A stretch of DNA of 14,356 nt. It comes from Cyclobacteriaceae bacterium. Its GTDB lineage: Bacteria; Bacteroidota; Bacteroidia; Cytophagales; Cyclobacteriaceae. A program made the position numbers and the translations under genes. The notes under the pieces are model-generated. The model did no database searches and was not told the DNA's origin. It saw only the letters and a list, made by a program, of their open reading frames with translations. The stretch spans positions 1 to 14,356 of the forward strand of contig VFKK01000141.1 in NCBI GenBank assembly GCA_009885605.1, read 5' to 3'. Positions within the stretch are counted from its first letter, which is position 1; every line of letters starts with the position of its first letter. Shown here piece by piece: positions 1 to 7,470 of this stretch.

Positions 1-1292
1 ACCTGAATATTGCCTTTGTGGCGACGCATGATCTGCTTGGAAAGGCTGAGTCCGATTCCTGAGCCTTTACTTTTGGTGGTGAAGAAAGGAATGAAGATTT
101 TGCCTAAAGCTTCTTCCTCGATTCCCTTTCCGGTGTCGCTGACTTCCAGGATGATTTTCCCCGACTCATCGATAAATGCCCGAAGGGTGATGATTTTCTC
201 ATCAGCGTCTTCCAAAGCCTGAATGGCGTTTTGAAGCAAATTGATCATCACCTGCTCGATCTGATTTTGATCTCCAAACAGAATCAGTTCATTCGGATTA
301 AGTTCTTTTTCCAGGGAAATTCCCTGTGATTCGAGCTGATTTTGAAGTAAGATTTCGAGCTGATCAAAGAGCCTTGAGATTCCGATACTTCCGAATTTTG
401 GTGCGGGGATATGTGCCAGACTTCGGAATTCGGACACAAAACTGATCAAGCCCTGACTTCGCTTTTCGATCGTACTGATTCCCATCAGACAATCCTCCAT
501 GTCGGCTGGGTTTAGGGGTTCGTTATGATCCATTTTGTCTTCAAGCTCGCCTTTCAGTGTCCCGGCGAGTGAGGAGATCGGCGCAATGCTGTTCATGATC
601 TCGTGGGTAAGGATTTTCACCAGGTTTTGCCAGGCTTCCATTTCCTTTTCCTCGAGTTCGGACTGAATGTTTTGAAGCGATACGAGTTTGAATTTTTCGC
701 CTCTCATCAGCAATTCGATCACGTAAACCGACAGCTGCATGATCCCGTCTGGATGTGCGATTTTGATGAGTTCGCTTCCACCAGTGCGTAAATTCTGAAT
801 CGCAAGGTGAAGCTCTTTGTTGATTCCTTCGATCTGATTGATGTTTTTCAATTCTTCCACATCCAAAATCCGCTTTGCGGCGGTGTTGACGATCTGGATT
901 TCACCATTTTCGCCATAGGTGATCAGGCCGATACTCAGGTGCTTGAAGACGGATCTGAAATACTGGTAATTAGCTTCTTTCTCCGCCTGATCCTCTTTCA
1001 ATTTTGCCAGAATCGCATTGAACTCGATGTGCAGATCATCCGTCTCCGTCCCATCAAACTTGACCGGATAGAGTTGGCTATACTTGTCTTGCTTAATATT
1101 ATCGAGGAAGGTTCGCACTTTTTTGAAGGAGCTCTCAGAATACCGGAGCATAAAAATGATCTGGAAGATCACCAAAATGATAAACAGGGAAATCATGAAG
1201 ACTCCCCATGTATCAAAAATGGCGTAGGATAAAAGAAAAAGGGAGCCGGCGAGCAGCAGGATTCTGCCGAGCAAGCCTACTTTATAGTCCAT
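1..1292 (-). CDS. Sensor histidine kinase, NtrY-like (3' end cut by window edge)
   Basis: I translated 430 codons here; the gene continues past the left edge and probably lacks only a few tens of residues. The protein autophosphorylates on a histidine and passes the phosphate to its response regulator. Two hydrophobic segments (about residues 8-26 and 31-49) with a very short loop anchor it in the inner membrane, with no periplasmic sensor domain. A PAS-like region follows at about 105-210. The H box is LTHEIMNS with His230, the N box is MINLLQNAIQA (349-359), G1 is DTGKGI (386-391), the F box is FIPFFTTK (400-407), and G2 is GSGIGLSLSKQ (410-420). All catalytic motifs seen are intact. The start ATG (1290-1292) lies inside the last codons of the response regulator gene in another frame, an 11-base overlap, so the two are almost certainly cotranscribed and translationally coupled. 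The signal is unknown; the layout suggests a cytoplasmic or membrane cue. Confidence 0.93.
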   Translation of the reverse strand, partial: MDYKVGLLGRILLLAGSLFLLSYAIFDTWGVFMISLFIILVIFQIIFMLRYSESSFKKVRTFLDNIKQDKYSQLYPVKFDGTETDDLHIEFNAILAKLKEDQAEKEANYQYFRSVFKHLSIGLITYGENGEIQIVNTAAKRILDVEELKNINQIEGINKELHLAIQNLRTGGSELIKIAHPDGIMQLSVYVIELLMRGEKFKLVSLQNIQSELEEKEMEAWQNLVKILTHEIMNSIAPISSLAGTLKGELEDKMDHNEPLNPADMEDCLMGISTIEKRSQGLISFVSEFRSLAHIPAPKFGSIGISRLFDQLEILLQNQLESQGISLEKELNPNELILFGDQNQIEQVMINLLQNAIQALEDADEKIITLRAFIDESGKIILEVSDTGKGIEEEALGKIFIPFFTTKSKGSGIGLSLSKQIMRRHKGNIQ

Positions 1293-2664
1293 ATTTTTCT
1301 AGTCTTCGGTAAAGGGAAGCACGGGTAAGCCCCAGTTCCTTGGCCGCTTTGGATATATTTCCGCCGTTTTTGTCAATTGCACGCTGTATGGTACTTCTCT
1401 CCATATCATCCAAATTCAGCGTGACAGCAGTTGGTGCTTTTTCGGATGCAGGTTTTGCAGAAAGGAAGAAGAAATCTCTTGAATCCAATTCTGTGCCTTC
1501 CGCCATGATGATTGCCCGCTCGATTGCATGTTGGAGTTCACGGATATTTCCCGGCCAGCCATATCGCTGAAGTAAGTCCATAGCGGATAGAGTAAAGCCC
1601 GTGAAGTTTTTGCGATATTTCTGAGAGTAGCTTTTCAGGAAGTGATTTGCCAAAACAGGAATATCATCATGCCTGTCTCTCAGTGGAGGAAGGAAAATCT
1701 CGACTGTGTTGATTCGATACAGTAAATCCTGACGGAAAGAATTCACCATTACCATCTCGTGCACGTGCATATTGGTAGCGCAGATCAGGCGGATATCAAC
1801 CGGAATTGCTTTGTTGGTTCCGATTCGGGTGACCTCTCTTTTTTGTAAGACGGTGAGAAGCTTGGATTGCAAAGGCATAGAAAGATTTCCGATTTCGTCC
1901 AGAAATAAAGTCCCGTTATCCGCAACTTCAAATCGTCCCGCACGGTCCTCTTTGGCATCGGTGAAAGCTCCTCGCTTATGACCAAAAAGCTCACTTTCGA
2001 AAAGTGACTCCGTGATGGATCCCATATCCACACCCACAAAAATCTCATCCTTGCGAAGAGAACGGTCATGAATTGCACGTGCGATGAGCTCTTTTCCGGT
2101 TCCGTTTTCTCCCAAAATCAGAATATTTGCGTCAGTCTGGGCGACTTTGTCAATGATTGAAAAGATGTTTTTCATCGAAGCACTACTTCCGATTATGTCG
2201 GCGTATGGCTTTTTAAGGTCAGTTTGAAGTTGTTTTTGCTTCTTCTGAAGCTTGTCTACCTCATTGTAACTTTCCTTGAGTTTGATTGCAGAGGAAAGGG
2301 TTGCGATCAATTTTTCGTTTTGCCATGGCTTCAGGATAAAATCTGTCGCACCTTCTTTTAATGCCTGAACAGCCATTTCTACATCGCCGAAAGCAGTGAT
2401 CAGAATTACGACTGCCTTTGGATCGATTTCTTTGATCTGATTAAGCCAGTAAAATCCTTCTTTGCCGGAAGTGGTGTCCTCTCGAAAATTCATATCAAGG
2501 AGAATGACATCATAGGAATTGTTGCTGATCAGAAAAGGGATTCTCCTCGGATCTTTCTCAATCATGACTTCTTTTGCATGCTTTTTCAGGAGCATTTTAG
2601 CTGCGAAAAGCAGATCTTCGTTGTCGTCGATGATGAGTATTTTTCCTAAAGCTTGAGTTTCCAT
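1282..2664 (-). CDS. Sigma-54-dependent response regulator, NtrC/AtoC family
   Basis: This 460-residue protein has the full three-domain layout of a bacterial enhancer-binding activator. The receiver domain holds the acidic pair D13/D14, phospho-acceptor D57 (ILLDMNF), T90 and K112. The AAA+ domain has Walker A GENGTGKE (185-192), the sigma-54 contact loop GAFTDA (232-237), Walker B LFLDEIG (253-259), and the FRQDLLYRIN segment. The Fis-type helix-turn-helix sits at the C terminus (NISKAAKELGLTRASLYRRL). Intact GAFTDA implies it activates sigma-54 RNA polymerase from distant palindromic sites once phosphorylated by the adjoining kinase. I chose ATG at 2664. An in-frame TTG at 2703 would add 13 residues of low-complexity leader ahead of the receiver fold, which is less likely. 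It is the first gene of the operon. Target genes cannot be named; no transporter or metabolic operon is attached. Confidence 0.95.
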   Translation of the reverse strand: METQALGKILIIDDNEDLLFAAKMLLKKHAKEVMIEKDPRRIPFLISNNSYDVILLDMNFREDTTSGKEGFYWLNQIKEIDPKAVVILITAFGDVEMAVQALKEGATDFILKPWQNEKLIATLSSAIKLKESYNEVDKLQKKQKQLQTDLKKPYADIIGSSASMKNIFSIIDKVAQTDANILILGENGTGKELIARAIHDRSLRKDEIFVGVDMGSITESLFESELFGHKRGAFTDAKEDRAGRFEVADNGTLFLDEIGNLSMPLQSKLLTVLQKREVTRIGTNKAIPVDIRLICATNMHVHEMVMVNSFRQDLLYRINTVEIFLPPLRDRHDDIPVLANHFLKSYSQKYRKNFTGFTLSAMDLLQRYGWPGNIRELQHAIERAIIMAEGTELDSRDFFFLSAKPASEKAPTAVTLNLDDMERSTIQRAIDKNGGNISKAAKELGLTRASLYRRLEKYGL

Positions 2665-2686
2665 GGTTGACTGTTTGGATTTACTA

Positions 2687-2703
2687 GGGGAAAATGATGC
2701 CAA
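2687..2703 (-). promoter_or_regulatory. Weak sigma-54-like element upstream of the response regulator
   Basis: Read on the minus strand, TTGGCATCATTTTCCCC matches the -24 part of a sigma-54 promoter (TTGGCA) but has CC where the -12 GC is expected. It would place a transcript start about 10-20 bases ahead of the ATG at 2664. The missing GC makes this a low-confidence candidate; self-activation by the regulator is only an inference. Confidence 0.2.
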
Positions 2704-2705
2704 TC

Positions 2706-2735
2706 CTAAATTAGCCAGTATTCAGCTGGTTTTCA
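2706..2735 (-). promoter_or_regulatory. Candidate primary promoter of the response regulator-kinase operon
   Basis: On the minus strand there is a TAATTTAG box (2706-2713; 7 of 8 matches to TAnnTTTG). A TTG lies 20 bases upstream of it, close to the Bacteroidota primary sigma factor spacing. The 5' leader to the ATG at 2664 would be roughly 35 bases. Only one mismatch in -7, but the match is short, so confidence is limited. Confidence 0.3.
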
Positions 2736-2741
2736 AGCTAA

Positions 2742-2790
2742 AGTGTCCGTAATTGTACGGTATTATATTGAAATCGGACACTATTGTCCG
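2742..2790. promoter_or_regulatory. Cluster of TGTCCG/CGGACA palindromes (putative operator)
   Basis: Two palindromes with 4-base spacers lie side by side: CCGTA-ATTG-TACGG (2747-2760, extended on the left to TGTCCGTA from 2744) and CGGACA-CTAT-TGTCCG (2775-2790). The outer copies also form a perfect 8-base inverted repeat, AGTGTCCG (2742-2749) with CGGACACT (2775-2782). The spacer separates the divergent response regulator and FKBP genes, and the right palindrome ends 3 bases before the -33 region of the FKBP promoter. The geometry fits a dimeric DNA-binding protein, and the adjacent NtrC-type regulator is the obvious candidate. That link is inferred from position only. Confidence 0.5.
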
Positions 2791-2792
2791 GG

Positions 2793-2823
2793 TTTTCAGC
2801 CTTGAGAGATTTTTATAACTTTG
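2793..2823 (+). promoter_or_regulatory. Bacteroidota-type promoter of the FKBP gene
   Basis: A perfect TAnnTTTG -7 box, TAACTTTG (2816-2823), is preceded by TTTT (2793-2796) with a 19-base spacer, close to the TTTG -33 element. Transcription would start near 2828-2830. That gives a leader of about 15 A-rich bases with no Shine-Dalgarno, as usual in this phylum. Confidence 0.6.
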
Positions 2824-2845
2824 CACTTCACAAAAATTAAAAAAC

Positions 2846-3271
2846 ATGCAAGCTAAAAAGGGTGATTCAGTGCAGGTGCACTATACAGGAAGATTGGAAG
2901 ATGGAAGCGTTTTTGACACCTCTGTTTCTCGTGAGCCTCTTGGTTTCACACTTGGAGACGGAAATATGATCAAGGGATTTGATGCTGCCGTTTATGGAAT
3001 GATTATCGGGGATAAAAAGACTGTCACGATTCCTGCTGCTGAAGCTTACGGTGAGCGAAAAGACGATATGATGATCGATGTGCCGAGAGCGCACGTTCCT
3101 GCAGATATTTTACCTGAGATTGGCCTTGATTTGGTCTTACAGGATGAAAGTGGAAGACCTATGCCGGTGACTGTGGTTTTTGTAGATGATGAAAAAATCA
3201 CACTTGACGCCAATCATCAATTGGCTGGTCAGGACTTGATATTTGACATCGAACTTGTAAGAATTGGATAA
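2846..3271 (+). CDS. SlyD-like FKBP-type peptidyl-prolyl cis-trans isomerase
   Basis: This 141-residue protein speeds cis-trans isomerisation of peptide bonds before proline and probably also works as a folding chaperone in the cytoplasm, since no signal peptide is present. The FKBP core is visible: VHYTGRLEDGSVFDTS (11-26) with Y13, F23 and D24, then the EAYGER segment with Y68. A chaperone-type insert-in-flap domain follows at about 71-118, and the SlyD signature DANHQLAG is at 121-128. It lacks the histidine/cysteine-rich metal-binding tail of E. coli SlyD, so a nickel role is not supported. It has its own promoter and a strong terminator, so it is probably a single-gene unit. It is divergent from the response regulator operon and shares the palindrome-bearing spacer with it. 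Confidence 0.93.
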   Translation: MQAKKGDSVQVHYTGRLEDGSVFDTSVSREPLGFTLGDGNMIKGFDAAVYGMIIGDKKTVTIPAAEAYGERKDDMMIDVPRAHVPADILPEIGLDLVLQDESGRPMPVTVVFVDDEKITLDANHQLAGQDLIFDIELVRIG

Positions 3272-3273
3272 AC

Positions 3274-3299
3274 AAAAAGCCCGGTCAGGCGGGCTTTTT
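3274..3299. terminator. Bidirectional intrinsic terminator (FKBP / propeller protein)
   Basis: AAAAAGCCCG (3274-3283) pairs perfectly with CGGGCTTTTT (3290-3299) around a 6-base loop. Runs of A and T on the two sides make it work for both strands. The last base is also the first base of the minus-strand stop triplet (3299-3301), so the hairpin begins inside that stop codon. Confidence 0.9.
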
Positions 3300-4129
3300 C
3301 ATTGAATATTTTTTAGCCATTCCGGCAATTCGTAGAGGGTAAGCTTGCCTTTGGAGACGATTGCCAGCCTTTCCTGACCGACTTGCAGGTATTGAAAATC
3401 CGGAAAATTGATAGTCGCAATTTTTTGACTTTCCCCGGTGGAAAGGGAGATTGCCATCAGTTCACTTTGCTCCAACCAAAGCAAATGTTCCTTGTAAAAA
3501 CATAGTCTTTGGGATGTTTTTACATTCATTTTTTCAAGAAGATTTCCCTGATTGTCAAACATGAAAATTCCTGATTCCGGCACATTCATAAAAACCCGGT
3601 TTTTGAATTCGCGAATTTCAGCTACAGCCAGATTTTCTGAATTCAGAATCAGATTCAGGGGTTGGGATTGAATCACCAGATTCCTCCGGTAATCCAGAGA
3701 TTTCAGACTCAGATCTGACTCATCCCAAACCCAGATCACATTATTATTTCCAAAAGTTGCTGCCTTTGCCAGATTCACGTCGGTGAGTAAAAAACCAGTT
3801 TCGGTAAGTGGATTCAGAAATCTATCGAGAACCCGGTACTCCTGCAGGTCGGAAGAAAAGCTGAAAACATTTACAGTCCAGGCTGCTTCCAGTTGATTAA
3901 GCCTTCCCTGTCTGGGCGGTGAAAACAGGTTTAATTGCTTTCCTTCAGCGCTGAAAAGATAAATATCACCGGCAATATTACTTGCGAATATCTGGTCTTT
4001 TGTGTCCAAAGAAACCAGATCGATGTTTTTCAGTGTAATCTCAGCGATTGGTTCTCCCAGTCCGCGGGCTTCCTGTGTGAATCCGGGAAAACTTCTAAGG
4101 ATAAAAAGAAGAATTAAAAAACCTCTCAT
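3299..4129 (-). CDS. Exported propeller-like protein of unknown function, coupled to lpxH
   Basis: The 276-residue product starts with a signal peptide (MRGFLILLFILRSFPGFTQ, likely cleaved near residue 19) without a lipobox cysteine, so it should be periplasmic or outer-membrane associated. The remainder is beta-rich with recurring short strands such as DQIFASNIAGDIYLFSAEG, SGIFMFDNQGNLL and GKLTLYELPEW, which look like degenerate propeller blades. I see no catalytic motif. Its ATG overlaps the lpxH stop as ATGA (4126-4129), giving strong translational coupling to LpxH, and a terminator follows immediately. The pairing suggests an envelope-related role, but that is an inference from context. 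The family is not one I can name. Confidence 0.8.
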   Translation of the reverse strand: MRGFLILLFILRSFPGFTQEARGLGEPIAEITLKNIDLVSLDTKDQIFASNIAGDIYLFSAEGKQLNLFSPPRQGRLNQLEAAWTVNVFSFSSDLQEYRVLDRFLNPLTETGFLLTDVNLAKAATFGNNNVIWVWDESDLSLKSLDYRRNLVIQSQPLNLILNSENLAVAEIREFKNRVFMNVPESGIFMFDNQGNLLEKMNVKTSQRLCFYKEHLLWLEQSELMAISLSTGESQKIATINFPDFQYLQVGQERLAIVSKGKLTLYELPEWLKNIQ

Positions 4130-4902
4130 TTCTCAAAGGTTTTAAGGGTTGCTTTTTTACCGTCAAACTCTAAAAAAGTGTACTGATTTACCCACTCACC
4201 CAAATTGTAATAGGTAGATTTTTCACCCACAGGCAATTCTAAAGGAAGATGGCGATGTCCAAAAATATAGAGATCGTGATGTTGACTTGCCTGGATTTCT
4301 TTGCAATAATGCCAAAGCCACTCATCGTCTCCGAGGAAATGACTTTCATCTTTTGCCTCATTGGTGATTCGGCTGTGACTTGACCAAGCGCGAGCCAGTT
4401 TTACTCCCAAATCAGGATGAAACCACCTGAAAAGCCAATTAGAAACCGGGTTTGTAAAGACTTTTTTGAGGAATTTATAGGATTTGTCACCGGGTCCAAG
4501 CCCGTCTCCGTGTCCGACCAGAATCATTTTTCCTTCAACCGAAAGCTCAATTGGATTGTGGTAAACAGGGATTCCGAGTTCTTGGGTGAAGTAGTCTCTA
4601 ATCCATAAATCATGATTGCCGGTAAAGAAAAAGATTGGAATCTTACGGTCGCGCAACTGGGAGATTTTTGAAATAAATGGAATAAAACCCTTCGGAATAA
4701 CCTCGCCATATTCAAACCAAAAATCGAAGATGTCTCCGACTAGAAAAATGGCCGCGGCATCCACTGCAACAGAATCCAGCCAACGGATAATCTTTCGTTC
4801 TCTAAGTTTGCTTTGTTCGGAATTGGGTGCACCCAAATGGAAGTCAGAAGCGAAATAGAGCTTTTTTCCATTCAGGGGAAAATCCGTTGGGGTTGAATGC
4901 AT
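4126..4902 (-). CDS. lpxH: UDP-2,3-diacylglucosamine hydrolase (lipid A synthesis)
   Basis: LpxH cleaves the pyrophosphate of UDP-2,3-diacylglucosamine to give lipid X and UMP, an essential step of the Raetz pathway, at the inner face of the cytoplasmic membrane. The 258-residue protein shows the metallophosphoesterase ligand set in order: DFHLG (D20, H22), GDIFDFW (D57), GNHD (N96, H97), GHGDG (H131) and GHRH (H216, H218). The region FHPDLGVKLARAWSSHSR fits the lipid-binding insertion of the LpxH fold. Length is close to the usual about 240. The minus-strand ftsH terminator upstream implies a separate promoter in 4903-4931; the best -7 match there is TAAGTTTA (4912-4919, one mismatch). It forms an operon with the propeller-like protein. 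A related metallophosphoesterase cannot be fully excluded, but the motif spacing favours LpxH. Confidence 0.9.
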   Translation of the reverse strand: MHSTPTDFPLNGKKLYFASDFHLGAPNSEQSKLRERKIIRWLDSVAVDAAAIFLVGDIFDFWFEYGEVIPKGFIPFISKISQLRDRKIPIFFFTGNHDLWIRDYFTQELGIPVYHNPIELSVEGKMILVGHGDGLGPGDKSYKFLKKVFTNPVSNWLFRWFHPDLGVKLARAWSSHSRITNEAKDESHFLGDDEWLWHYCKEIQASQHHDLYIFGHRHLPLELPVGEKSTYYNLGEWVNQYTFLEFDGKKATLKTFEK

Positions 4903-4931
4903 CGTTAAAGATAAACTTAGGGAGTATAAAT

Positions 4932-4955
4932 AAAAAAACCCTGAGAGTTTCAGGG
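4932..4955 (-). terminator. Intrinsic terminator after ftsH
   Basis: Read on the minus strand, CCCTGA pairs with TCAGGG (arms at 4950-4955 and 4939-4944) around a 5-base loop and is followed by seven T residues (4932-4938). It lies just past the ftsH stop (4977-4979) and separates ftsH from lpxH. Confidence 0.85.
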
Positions 4956-4976
4956 CTTTTGTTAGGAATATTATTT

Positions 4977-7037
4977 TTATGAATTACTCTCCTCAGGGAG
5001 GACTTTAGCTTCTCCTTGTTCTTCAGTTTCACCTTGTATTTCGGGAGTGCTTAATTTGTCTGTGACCACTTCCGGAGCAGATTCTTTTTTATTCGTATAG
5101 GCTTGATAAGTCGTTTCCTTTTCGAAAGGTCGCTTCCCGATAAGCTTTTCCAAATCAGACTGGAATAAGATCTCTTTTTCCAAAAGCTCTTTAGCAAGTG
5201 TTTCTAATTCTGTGACCTTGCTTTTGAGTAAATCTTTGGTTCGCTCGTAAGCTGAAAGTACCAGCTTTCTTACTTCCTCATCAATGGTTTCCGCCGTTGT
5301 TTCAGAGTAAGGCTTGGTCATTTTGTAGCCATCTGCTTTTGAATCATAAAAGGAAACGTTTCCGATTTTATCATTCATTCCATAGACAGATACCATGGAA
5401 TAGGCCATTTTGGTCACTCTCTCGAGATCACTCAACGCTCCGGTAGAGATTTTATTGAAGATGATTTCTTCAGCTGCACGTCCTCCAAGAGTCATGCACA
5501 TTTCATCAATCAATTGCTCAGTCTGGTACAGAAACTGCTCTTTTGGAAGGTATTGTGCATATCCCAATGCAGCTACTCCACGTGGTACAATACTTACTTT
5601 TACCAATGGATCCGCATGCTCCAGGAACCATCCCGCAACTGCGTGGCCTGCTTCGTGGTAGGCAACGATTTTCTTTTCTTCTGGAGAAATGATTTTATTT
5701 TTCTTTTCCAGACCACCGATTACACGATCGACAGCATCCTGGAAATCCTGCATATCAACAGCAGTCTTGTTTCTTCTTGCTGCAATAAGCGCAGCCTCAT
5801 TACAGATATTGGCGATTTCAGCGCCTGCAAAACCAGGAGTCTGAGCGGCTAATTTCTTAGGATCGATGTCATCAGCAACTTTTATAGGAGCAAGGTGCAC
5901 TTTGAAAATCGCCTCTCTGCCATTGATATCCGGTTTGTCGATGGAGATCTGTCTGTCAAATCTACCCGCTCTTAATAATGCGCTATCCAAAACATCCGGT
6001 CTATTGGTTGCTGCCAGTACGATTACACCTGAGTCAGTGCCAAAACCATCCATTTCAACCAGAAGCGAGTTAAGAGTATTTTCACGCTCGTCGTTTGAGC
6101 CAGGCATCTGACCTTTTCCTCTAGAACGACCAATCGCATCAATCTCATCAATGAAGATGATACAAGGCGCTTTTTCTTTCGCTTGCTTAAACAAATCCCG
6201 AACTCTTGCTGCACCTACTCCGACGAACATTTCGACGAAATCTGATCCGGAAAGTGTGAAAAACGGCACTCCTGCTTCACCTGCAACAGCTTTTGCAAGA
6301 AGCGTTTTACCTGTGCCCGGAGGGCCAATCAGCAAAGCACCTTTCGGGATTTTACCACCAAGCTTTGTGAATTTTGAAGGGGTTTTAAGGAATTCTACAA
6401 TTTCTTGTACCTCTTCCTTGGCTTCATCCAAACCTGCCACGTTGTCAAAGGTGATTTTTACCTTATTGTCAGCATCAAAAAGCTGAGCTTTCGACTTGCC
6501 CACATTGAAAATTTGTCCACCCGGACCTGAAGGGCCAGACATTCTTCTCATCATAAACCAGAAGAATACAAACAGAAGAATCAGGAAACCGAAGCTTCCA
6601 AAATAGCTGCTCCAGTTTTCTTCAGTGGTTACTGAGTAGCCGATTCTGTTTTCGGCCGGCACTTTTTGTTCAAGAACTTCGAAGTCAGCAGCAAATGTCT
6701 CTGAAGAAGCTACCTGTAACGAGTAATGAGGGCCAGCAGGATTGAATAGCGTTGAATTAGCCTCTAACTCGTCCTTGTATTTAGGAAGGGATAAAGCTGT
6801 TGGTTTTAGGGTAATATCTACCCGGTCCATATTTTTGATAAAGACAACTTTGGCTACATCACTGGCCATGTACATGTCTTCAAACTTTCTTTTGGTAACG
6901 TCGATTACTGCACCTCTCTGTTGCACCCAGGTAAGGCCAATCAAAACCAAAACGGCAGCTATAATCAGCCAAAGTTGGAAGTTGGGTTTTTGGGGTGATT
7001 TAGGGAGTAAGTTTTTACTTTTATTTTTCTCGCTCAT
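4977..7037 (-). CDS. ftsH: ATP-dependent zinc metalloprotease FtsH
   Basis: FtsH is a membrane-anchored hexameric AAA+ protease that extracts and degrades misfolded membrane proteins and selected regulators. In the 686 residues I see transmembrane segment 1 (about 21-37), a periplasmic domain (38-143), and transmembrane segment 2 (about 147-164). The AAA module has Walker A GPPGTGKT (238-245), the pore motif FVGVGA (271-276), Walker B IIFIDEID (293-300), and the second region of homology NRPDVLDSALLRAGRFDR (345-362). The peptidase carries HEAGH (461-465) with the third zinc ligand probably D537 in TGALSDLE. The roughly 35-residue C-terminal tail is rich in Glu and Ser. The extended N-terminal cytoplasmic lysine-rich stretch is usual for Bacteroidota. 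It follows rsfS by 68 bases without an evident terminator, so the two are likely cotranscribed; a terminator closes the unit. Confidence 0.98.
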   Translation of the reverse strand: MSEKNKSKNLLPKSPQKPNFQLWLIIAAVLVLIGLTWVQQRGAVIDVTKRKFEDMYMASDVAKVVFIKNMDRVDITLKPTALSLPKYKDELEANSTLFNPAGPHYSLQVASSETFAADFEVLEQKVPAENRIGYSVTTEENWSSYFGSFGFLILLFVFFWFMMRRMSGPSGPGGQIFNVGKSKAQLFDADNKVKITFDNVAGLDEAKEEVQEIVEFLKTPSKFTKLGGKIPKGALLIGPPGTGKTLLAKAVAGEAGVPFFTLSGSDFVEMFVGVGAARVRDLFKQAKEKAPCIIFIDEIDAIGRSRGKGQMPGSNDERENTLNSLLVEMDGFGTDSGVIVLAATNRPDVLDSALLRAGRFDRQISIDKPDINGREAIFKVHLAPIKVADDIDPKKLAAQTPGFAGAEIANICNEAALIAARRNKTAVDMQDFQDAVDRVIGGLEKKNKIISPEEKKIVAYHEAGHAVAGWFLEHADPLVKVSIVPRGVAALGYAQYLPKEQFLYQTEQLIDEMCMTLGGRAAEEIIFNKISTGALSDLERVTKMAYSMVSVYGMNDKIGNVSFYDSKADGYKMTKPYSETTAETIDEEVRKLVLSAYERTKDLLKSKVTELETLAKELLEKEILFQSDLEKLIGKRPFEKETTYQAYTNKKESAPEVVTDKLSTPEIQGETEEQGEAKVLPEESNS

Positions 7038-7105
7038 CGCTTGTTAGGTAGTTCTTTAAACTTAAGGTAAAACGAATTAGTGTTCTTAAAGTTTGAGATA
7101 CTTTA

Positions 7106-7453
7106 TTACCCGATTCGGGTAATTTTTGCATCGCCCCACAACTCCTCCAATCCGTAAAATTCTCTTTGATCTTTAAGGAAAATATGCGCAACAACGTTCA
7201 CATAATCTACCAAAACCCATTGTTTACCGCTTTTTCCTTCAGTTCTCCATGGTTTTGACTCTCCGGCTTTTGAAACTTGCTCTTCGATTGAATCGGAAAT
7301 TGCATCTAACTGAGTGTCAGAATTGCCTGAGCAAATCACGAAAAAATCAGTAAATCTGTTTTTGATATTTCTAAGATCCATCAGTACAATGTTGGAAGCT
7401 TTTTTTTCTTCCATTCCTTTGATGATCACTTTGCTCAGCTGTTCTGCTGTCAT
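7106..7453 (-). CDS. rsfS: Ribosomal silencing factor RsfS
   Basis: RsfS binds protein L14 on the large ribosomal subunit and blocks joining of the small subunit, lowering translation when nutrients are scarce. The 115-residue product fits the family length. Family features are visible: NIVLMDLRNI (21-30), TDFFVICSGNSDTQLDAI (35-52), EGKSGKQWVLVDYVNVVAHIF (72-92) and REFYGLEELWGDA (97-109). I chose the ATG at 7453 (MTAEQLSKVI), where the family normally begins. An upstream in-frame TTG at 7510 would add 19 unrelated residues and overlap birA. It heads a probable rsfS-ftsH unit and diverges from birA across about 60 bases. A one-mismatch -7 box (AAATTTTG, minus strand, 7508-7515) could drive it. 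Confidence 0.95.
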   Translation of the reverse strand: MTAEQLSKVIIKGMEEKKASNIVLMDLRNIKNRFTDFFVICSGNSDTQLDAISDSIEEQVSKAGESKPWRTEGKSGKQWVLVDYVNVVAHIFLKDQREFYGLEELWGDAKITRIG

Positions 7454-7462
7454 ATTATCTTT

Positions 7463-7470
7463 TAATTTTG
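7463..7470 (+). promoter_or_regulatory. -7 box of the birA promoter
   Basis: TAATTTTG is an exact TAnnTTTG match in the short birA-rsfS spacer and would start transcription near 7476, about 40 bases before the birA ATG. No good TTTG -33 element lies at the usual distance, so only the -7 element supports the call. Confidence 0.45.

Noticed and set aside
430..437. Additional CGGACA copies inside coding regions (also in ahcY near 9275)
   Set aside because: They are single half-sites within conserved codons, without a palindromic partner or promoter context.
603..1232. Open plus-strand frames opposite the histidine kinase
   Set aside because: They are antisense to a kinase with every catalytic motif intact, have no promoter or family resemblance, and are products of its codon pattern.
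2665..2703. Longer response regulator starting at TTG 2703
   Set aside because: It would add 13 Ser/Lys-rich residues ahead of a receiver domain that starts normally from the ATG at 2664.
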